64,000 bases of DNA, from positions 65,775,548 through 65,839,547 of the forward strand of contig NC_087064.1 of the NCBI RefSeq assembly GCF_963678635.1. The letters are read 5' to 3'. Shown one piece after another: positions 58,401-64,000 of the stretch. This DNA is from Symsagittifera roscoffensis (lineage: Eukaryota > Xenacoelomorpha > Acoela > Convolutidae). Made by a program: the position numbers and the translations under genes. The stretch's first letter is position 1; each line of letters begins with the position of its first letter. The notes under the pieces are model-generated. The model saw only the letters and a program-made list of their open reading frames with translations. It was not told the origin of the DNA and made no database searches.

Positions 58401-59648
58401 TGATCCGCTGGTGATACTGTAAGTTTAGATCCGCTATATTTTCTAAGAATTAAAAACTTAAAAATGCTCCAAAATTGTAAGCATCTAATTTAGTCTTTTA
58501 ATTAGTCACGATAGTCTAAAAAAAATGGTCAATATAGTATGAAAAAAATTGGTCGCACTAGTTTGAAAATTGCCCGCAAACAGTCGAAAAGGGGCGCGAT
58601 ACTCAAACAAGACGATGAATTAAACATCATGGGAAAAATCTAAGTGCAGAAGATTTGAACTACAATAATTATTGGATGAATAATCATAACCGCTCTAAGT
58701 ATGGATCATGCATATATGATGCAAAAACTGAGCCCTGAATGTTCCGACTGATTTCATTGTCTATAAAAAACTACGTAGGAAAAATTAGTATGCCTTAAAA
58801 ATTAGTAAAAACGGATGTCTTAAAATAGAGCCAAAAGGGGGACCCTTTGGGTCGTCAGGGGGTCCAATACCTGAGGAAAAACATGCGGCTCCACCAACCC
58901 CCCATCCCCATCCCCCCAATTCCGCTCCTGCCTAAATCGATAGAACAGAGCAGTGCATGGTTGACCCTTATCCAAAATTTTAAGGGCGAGGTCAATGTCC
59001 ATGTACTTGCGCGTAGGTTCTTCTCCTACGTCACAAAGGAGAAATTAATTTTCACGCCCGCACATCATAAGTGAATTCAATTTGAAAGAAAGGTCCTCTT
59101 CAAGCCAATAAACCGTTATTAGTTTGTCTGTACTTACAGCTACTGAACGTATTGAAGTTATAATGAATAAATGGTTTTTCATTATTGGTTTTGAGGTGAG
59201 GATGGTCCTCCGAAGCTGATTACGTAATTTTCAAAAAATGACATCAAAGAAAGGTTACCAGAATAAATAAGAACGGATATGGTTTTAAAGGCACCAGATA
59301 CGGTACTAAATAAAAACAGATATGGTTTTGAAGCACATTAACAAAAGACAGCTAATTAAAGTATTTTTAAGAACCGACCAATCAGCCTCCCCCTCCCACC
59401 TTCCCCCTCCCCCATCCCCCTTCTCTGTCAAAACCCTATACCCCCCCCCCCCCCCCACAATAGATCTACCAATATCTATTAACCTGATGAGGGCAGTGGG
59501 TATGACGATGTTCTTCTCGTAGAACTTGGGTCTCCTCTGCAGATGGACCGAGTAGGTCACGTCTGTGTATGGAATGTGGTCATACACAGCCCGGTTGAAC
59601 TTGGCCACAGTGCCCACCAAGTGCCACTCCCCATTCAAAATGTAGTGG
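46428..59648 (-). CDS. Nicotinic acetylcholine receptor-like subunit, last five exons (5' exons outside)
   Basis: A pentameric ligand-gated cation channel subunit. The five exons are 59484-59648 (NGEWHLVGT..., C-loop, start of TM1), 52952-53097 (rest of TM1, TM2), 50616-50725 (TM3), 48798-49264 (cytoplasmic loop) and 46428-46620 (TM4, stop TGA at 46428-46430). All introns are GT-AG and the phases agree at each junction (2, 1, 0, 2). [11 protein letters not shown] before TM2 marks a cation-selective pore; TM2 ends [11 protein letters not shown]4 follows [14 protein letters not shown]. The C-loop ([16 protein letters not shown]) lacks the adjacent Cys pair, so it is a non-alpha-type subunit. 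The Cys-loop and signal peptide exons are not in the window. Confidence 0.95.
46621..48797. repeat. nAChR intron: degenerate ~120-bp minisatellite and a G/C-run palindrome
   Basis: From about 46985 to 48760 motifs such as TTTGCGACNAAA, CGTCGCGACTTT and GGAGACGGCGC recur. GAGACGGCGC sits at about 47083, 47203 and 47322, giving a ~120-bp period in the best part (46990-47410), with looser copies at 47640-47990 and 48280-48720. Open minus-strand frames here (for example 47034-47408) are by-products of the repeat. A palindrome with C- and G-runs at about 48325-48525 shares sequence with 54975-55190. Confidence 0.65.
49640..50431. mobile_element. MITE copy B with CCCGGG ends, inside an nAChR intron
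   Basis: Starts CCCGGGTTGACC and ends GGTCAACCCGGG. Internal subterminal repeats and the central part (AACACAAATGACATAAACC-like and GGTTTGGCCGTCTCGCATT) match copy A at 1702-2377. It carries about 115 bp of extra sequence near 50080-50330. It lies between the TM3 and cytoplasmic-loop exons. Confidence 0.78.
50726..52951. repeat. nAChR intron between TM2 and TM3 exons, dispersed repeats
   Basis: Two direct copies of the 515-bp MITE end (TTGCTCGTGTATTAGGGCAA at ~50818; GACTGCTCGTAAACCAGAGC at ~51320) and a third diverged one at ~52005. A block at 52230-52545 repeats at 54665-54935. No exon-like sequence. Confidence 0.5.
52230..52545 (-). repeat. Dispersed repeat, direct copy at 54665-54935
   Basis: Both contain CACGACTGAAAGGG, TTTNATATGATAT, CCAGTCN2ATGATTA and TGATTTTGCGTG in the same order and spacing. 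Confidence 0.6.
53595..54259. mobile_element. Fold-back MITE, Tc1/mariner-type ends (copy D), in an nAChR intron
   Basis: Begins CAGTGCTGATTTAAATTATC and ends with the complement ...TTTAAATCAGCACTG, flanked by TA on both sides. 665 bp, inverted along most of its length, with the CCCCAAAAATGGGTTATTTT block also present in copy C. It lies between the exons for the start of TM1 and TM1/TM2. Confidence 0.82.
54338..55190. repeat. Repeat cluster in the nAChR TM1 intron
   Basis: In order: a partial CAGGAGCAGATCTAGG repeat (54338-54440), the second copy of the 52230-52545 repeat (54665-54935), and a C-run/G-run palindrome (54975-55190) sharing CCAATTTTCATGACAATCGG with 48430-48460 and 45690-45760. 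Confidence 0.55.
55191..57068. other. nAChR intron sequence, nothing recognised
   Basis: AT-rich intron of the minus-strand receptor gene. No exon or repeat that I can support. Confidence 0.4.
57069..57197 (+). CDS. Orphan exon-like segment on the plus strand
   Basis: A pyrimidine-rich tract and ATAATAG acceptor precede 57069, and AAAAG|GTGTTT follows 57197. The 129-nt segment is open in one frame as a symmetrical phase-1 exon, with a run reading [20 protein letters not shown]. About two thirds of its codons end in G or C, far above the surrounding intron and like the receptor exons. No family recognised. It lies antisense within the large TM1 intron of the receptor gene. It could be an exon of a nested or exapted gene, or a retained gene fragment. 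The minus strand is also open but fits less well. Confidence 0.35.
57198..59483. other. nAChR intron sequence with few repeats
   Basis: AT-rich. One copy of the AGCCCTGAATGTTCCGACTG motif lies at about 58730, and a poly-C run at 59438-59457 is just inside the intron by the exon at 59484. No other gene signal. Confidence 0.45.
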
Positions 59649-62600
59649 CTAAAAAAATCGCTAAATTTAATATTCAGATACTTTTAACTCTTTTATAATC
59701 AATGCCAATTTATACTAGCGTTTTTTTTGCTTGTGAGGGTAGCGTGTGTTTGCATGTCTGTACATTATGATGCAATAGTTGGTATGATAAAGCGTAAAGA
59801 AAAAAGCCAGATCAAATCGAAAAAAAAACTTTTGAAAGAAATCGGCGCCAATTATACTGTTTTTTTTTTTATTTCAGAGCAATCTCATTGTCTTTTTTCT
59901 GAAAAATAGGTTGCAGTTTTTTGCATCAACCAACTTTTTTAAATATAAATTGTAACAAATTTGTGTAATAACATTGGCAAACTAACTGACAGTGAAAAAA
60001 AAAATTGAAAGGGTCTGCTTTCCGCTCAATTTCAAGCACAGTTTTAGCGGTTTGAATGGTTTTTGAGCAGATTACGCTCAAAATTTTGCATGATAATGAG
60101 CGGCTGAAAAAAAATTTTGAGCGTTTTTTTTATACAAAGAGCGGTTTATTTTTTCAAAAACCGCCCAACGGTTTTGGGCGGTTTTTGGTACGTCATCAGT
60201 TTCACCGCTTTTTTTGCGATTAATATCAATTTTTTTATTCTGCAGTTCCTGCAAAGAGAAACTGATTCTATGAAGAGAAAAGGCCCAAAAACGACGTTTG
60301 GTTCTCATCAAAATTAAATAAAGTTCAAATAAACAACTTATACAAATTTTATAAAATAATTATTCAAGGCTTCAAAGGAAATTTTCACCGTTATGTTTAA
60401 AGGGAATAATAAATGCGCAAAGTTATGCAAAAAAAACGGAGTTGATGAAAAAGTTTTCGGGGCGCTTGCAATTCCTCGGGGCTCAAATTAATCTTGCCAA
60501 AATCATTAGGCGCCTTCAGAAAGTACTGGCGGCAGCTCTTTGAAAATATAGAAAAGCGTATAATTTCAAAAAAGATTCTGCTGGTTTAGATCGGAAACTA
60601 AAGTTTATATCAGATTCTTTTGGTTCTACTGTCTGGAAAAATGTTTTTCGGATGCGGAGTTTTTTGCAATGATTAATTATTTAAGCTCTTGGAACAATCA
60701 AAGATCTAAAAGCATGATAAAATTGACGTCTTGATTTCATATTTTTATCGAAGTAATACCCATCTGGTAATATTAGATAATTCATTTTTTGATAGTTCCT
60801 TTGAGCGATCATTTAATTTATAATATTTGCACTAGATTTTAAAAGCAAGGGTCAGTAAAATAATGAAAACTTTGATTTGCAATCTGAAACCGCTCAAGAA
60901 GTTTTTTGTTCTTGTTTTGTTGTTGAGTACCGTTGCAAAGTTTGCAATTCATTTTGCCTTTCACAAACTTTTTTGGTAATGTCAGAAACGCAAAACTAAT
61001 AGAGATTCCGAAAAAGCTGATCAACTAAGGGAAACGGAAGAAAGAAAATTTTACGAAACAAACCTATCAAGTATTAGTCGAGCAGCTACGCCAACTGAAT
61101 TTTATTCTAGTGCAAACGTACTCGCTCGGCAACCCAAAGATTTCTGGATCGATACTAATTAGCTGTCAAATTTCTTTAACTAATTAGTCTGAATATAAAA
61201 AAAAATTTATACTAGGCAAACATTCTTTTCCTTCAAAGCCGTAACAAAAATAAGGTGACTACGCAGAAATTCTTATTCAAAAATTAAGTTTTGAATCATC
61301 TTTTTTTCCCGACAATTAATTTGCCCTAGTATTATATTGTGTTCAGTAGTTTTGAAAAATTGCATAAGCAAAAAATACATTGAGGGCTTGAGCCAAGGGC
61401 GAAATTTTCCATGCATAATGCAATATTTTATGAAACTCTGCTTGAATTAAAATATAGTAGTTTCTTGTTTCCTTTTACGCCTCATTTTTTTCGTTTTATT
61501 TATTCAGGAGTAAGTTTTATGTTAAATTCTGGTGAAGTTTTTTTGTTCTCTTTCTTTTTGATTTTCAAAACTGCTCCTACTTGTTAGAAAATAATTATAG
61601 AGAATAGTGTCTTTTCTCGAGGGTAAAAACTTGAGAAACTATGAGCAAAATGATTTTTTGAGTTGTTTGATAATATCAGAAACGCAATTGTTCGGAAAAA
61701 TGATGATCAACTCAAGGAAACAGACAAATTTTTTTTCAGATCATTTTATCATCCAAGTTAAACTGAGTATAACTTACGACCTTAAAAAGTTTTTGAGTGT
61801 GAAAAATTTTTACAGTTAAAGCTGTTTTGAAAAAGTCAACCGAACTTGACACAACTTGATCTTTGAATATTCTTATTCAACAAAAGAAACTAGAATCAGT
61901 TTTATTTGCTAATTAACTTCATTTTATCTAGTCGAAAATTGACCTTTATAAAAAACGTAAGCCGCAAAAATGATATTATGAGTGAATATGACCCAATTCA
62001 TTTTTTAATGCTTCCAGAAAATAAAATTAATTGATTCAGTATGTGGAAGTTCTTTTCATTCATCATCGCTGAAAAATTTTTGCATGGTCTAAAAAAAGTT
62101 GCGAGGCATTTTACTTAAAAAATCCAAAATTTTGAGCCATAAAAAACTCTAGCTAAAACTGAAATACGCTATGCAAGAGGGCTAGAAGTTAATTATAAAA
62201 AAATATATATATATCGCTAGAATAACCTCGAAATTTTTTTATTTTAAATGTAAATTTTGAACTGCCAACATCAATTGAAAACTGCTAAAAATATAACAAA
62301 ACTATTCAGCGTTGTTTCTGTTTTGACGAGTTATGAGGTCAGTGAGTTTGTCCCGCATGCAAATTTCACGAAACGAACCTATCAGGTTTTAGTCGAGCAG
62401 CTACGCCAACTGCATTTTATTCTAGTGCAAACATACTCGCTCGGCATCCCAGAGATTTCCGGATCGATACCAATTAGCTGTCGAAATTCTTTAACCAATT
62501 AGCCTGATAAACACACACTAGGCAAACATATTCACTTTCCTTCAAACAAAGTCCGATTTTTAAACCAGCCAGTTTTGGCGATTTTTTTTATATACCAATT

Positions 62601-64000
62601 GAAAAATATTTGTCCTGGGCTCAAATTAAAATTTTTTTATCTGTGGTCATTTTTTTGCAAAATCAGGAAGATTTGAAAGTTGTCAGCTCGGGATTATTAG
62701 CGATTACTTACAATGGTTCTTTACAGGGATTTGTGATTATTAACGCGATACATGGATCATTCTTGTAATGCGTGACCGGCTACTTATTCCATCTCAGAAA
62801 TTATTCCAATATATTTGAGACAAACTGTTTGGAACTTTAAATAAGTTACTAGACGGTATTTGCAACAATTTGTAATTTACATAGCGGATAGGTGGAATAG
62901 TTTTTAAAAATAAACTGGAAAAAAATCATTATTAGAGACATAATTAAAATTAAGTTATTTAAAATATGACTTAGTCTTTAAGCTTTAAAGAAAAGTCAAT
63001 ACCTTCAGAGATTCACCTTGATAGAAGCAGTTTTGTTATCAATATGATTAGTACGACTAATATTATGATGATTTCTGAATCGAGTGGTGCTCGAGGTGGT
63101 TTTTTTACTCCGAACAAACTTCGATTTCTTTTCCATCAATTTTTGCCGGGAATGCTGTTATTATGTTTTATAAGTTTGTGGGGGGGGGGGGGGGGGGGGG
63201 GGTAGGACAGTTAACGCGCGATATGTTTCGGCTACTAACGCAGAAGTGGATAGTTCATCTGTCTAAGAAACATGATAATTGGTGAATTTAAAAAAAAATC
63301 AAAATTGCTTCATTTTAACCATTTTTTTTACAAAGTGAACACTACTCCGTCGTTTTCGAAGACATTCGGACTGCCCTGATAAGTTTTGGCCTGATAATTA
63401 TGATTACTATGATTATGACTTCGAAGAATGTGACAAACAATTTGAGCTCGAAGTGGTTTTTCTTATTGGACAAATTTTGATTTTTGATCAGCCATTCATC
63501 GGCTATTTTTGACAAAAAAAAATTTAACATCTTAATTATATTGATATCACGAACTTTAATTTTAAAATTTGTTTCATCCGTGATGTTTTATGAAATCATG
63601 CAGGTCTAAAAACTACTTCCAATTTGGGATCATTAACGCGCGATATATTTTGGGCTACAGATGCTAAAACGGCTTTTTAATTTGGCTTAGAAAATATTCC
63701 ATTTTGAAGAGACGTAAGCGAATTATTCTTACTGATACGTTACTAGGTTCTATTTAGGCAGGTATTTTTGACTACTGCAGATCTTTTGGAGTGTTTGTTA
63801 GATAAGATGTGTCAAGTCCACCGTTGTTCGAGTAAACTTAATCTTTTTTGAAATTCAGAACCAGCTTGTCACTTTCGAGTTCACGCCTGATTTACTTATT
63901 TGTTTGCACGGGTCACAAAGATAAGGTAGCTGGGCGAAAAAAAAGATAAATCTATTTTCCACACACAATGACCAACTTAGGAAATAAGATCAATAAAAAA
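59649..64000. repeat. Upstream nAChR intron or flank with diverged direct repeats
   Basis: No Cys-loop exon found. A block at about 61055-61245 (TTAGTCGAGCAGCTACGCCA, TTTTATTCTAGTGCAAAC) recurs at about 62365-62552 in direct orientation. Related pieces near 60975 and 61675 (TATCAGAAACGCAA) suggest a larger diverged duplication. TTAACGCGCGATAT recurs at 63212 and 63633. A 22-nt poly-G run is at about 63180-63202. Confidence 0.5.

Noticed and set aside
63180-63202. Poly-G run as a G-quadruplex regulatory element
   Set aside because: Homopolymer G/C runs occur at many places in this window, often at repeat borders. There is no gene context to support a function.

Overview
This is nuclear DNA from an AT-rich invertebrate animal genome. 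It holds intron-containing metazoan genes (a Golgi tyrosylprotein sulfotransferase and a nicotinic-type Cys-loop receptor subunit) set in repeat-dense sequence with poly-A/T, poly-G/C runs, fold-back MITEs and a 200-N assembly gap. I cannot name the species.

Layout. Positions 1-9166 carry no convincing gene but several short mobile elements. Positions 9167-10878 (+) hold three exons of a tyrosylprotein sulfotransferase whose 3' part is not visible. Positions 11256-17793 are a nearly full-length Ty3/Gypsy-type retrotransposon on the minus strand, with ~200-bp LTRs flanking decayed gag-protease-RT-RNase H-integrase. Positions 17794-23835 are repeat-rich and contain a ~110-bp tandem duplication beside the assembly gap.

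The main discovery is a nest. A related Ty3-type retrotransposon (minus strand, 23836-42032, with protease, RT and RNase H deleted) was entered by a 14,976-bp Polinton/Maverick DNA transposon at 23963-38938. The Polinton sits inside the 3' LTR, has terminal inverted repeats of about 0.6 kb, and is flanked by a perfect 6-bp target duplication (ATAGTT). Removing the Polinton and one ATAGTT rebuilds an LTR of 211 bp that matches the other LTR (214 bp). The Polinton carries the virus-like set: adenain-type protease, double-jelly-roll major capsid protein, basic minor virion protein, single-jelly-roll penton-type protein, DDE integrase, FtsK/A32-type packaging ATPase and protein-primed family B DNA polymerase, plus several unnamed ORFs. 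Almost every gene is broken by stops or frameshifts; the protease core keeps its catalytic residues.

Positions 42033-46427 are repeats. From 46428 to 59648 (minus strand) lie the last five exons of a nicotinic acetylcholine receptor-like subunit, with all four intron phases agreeing. Its pore is cation-type (GEK before TM2), and its C-loop lacks the paired cysteines of alpha subunits. Its introns hold two MITE families that also occur upstream of the sulfotransferase, a degenerate ~120-bp minisatellite, and an orphan exon-like segment on the opposite strand (57069-57197). Positions 59649-64000 contain diverged direct repeats and a 22-nt poly-G run, with no gene recognised.
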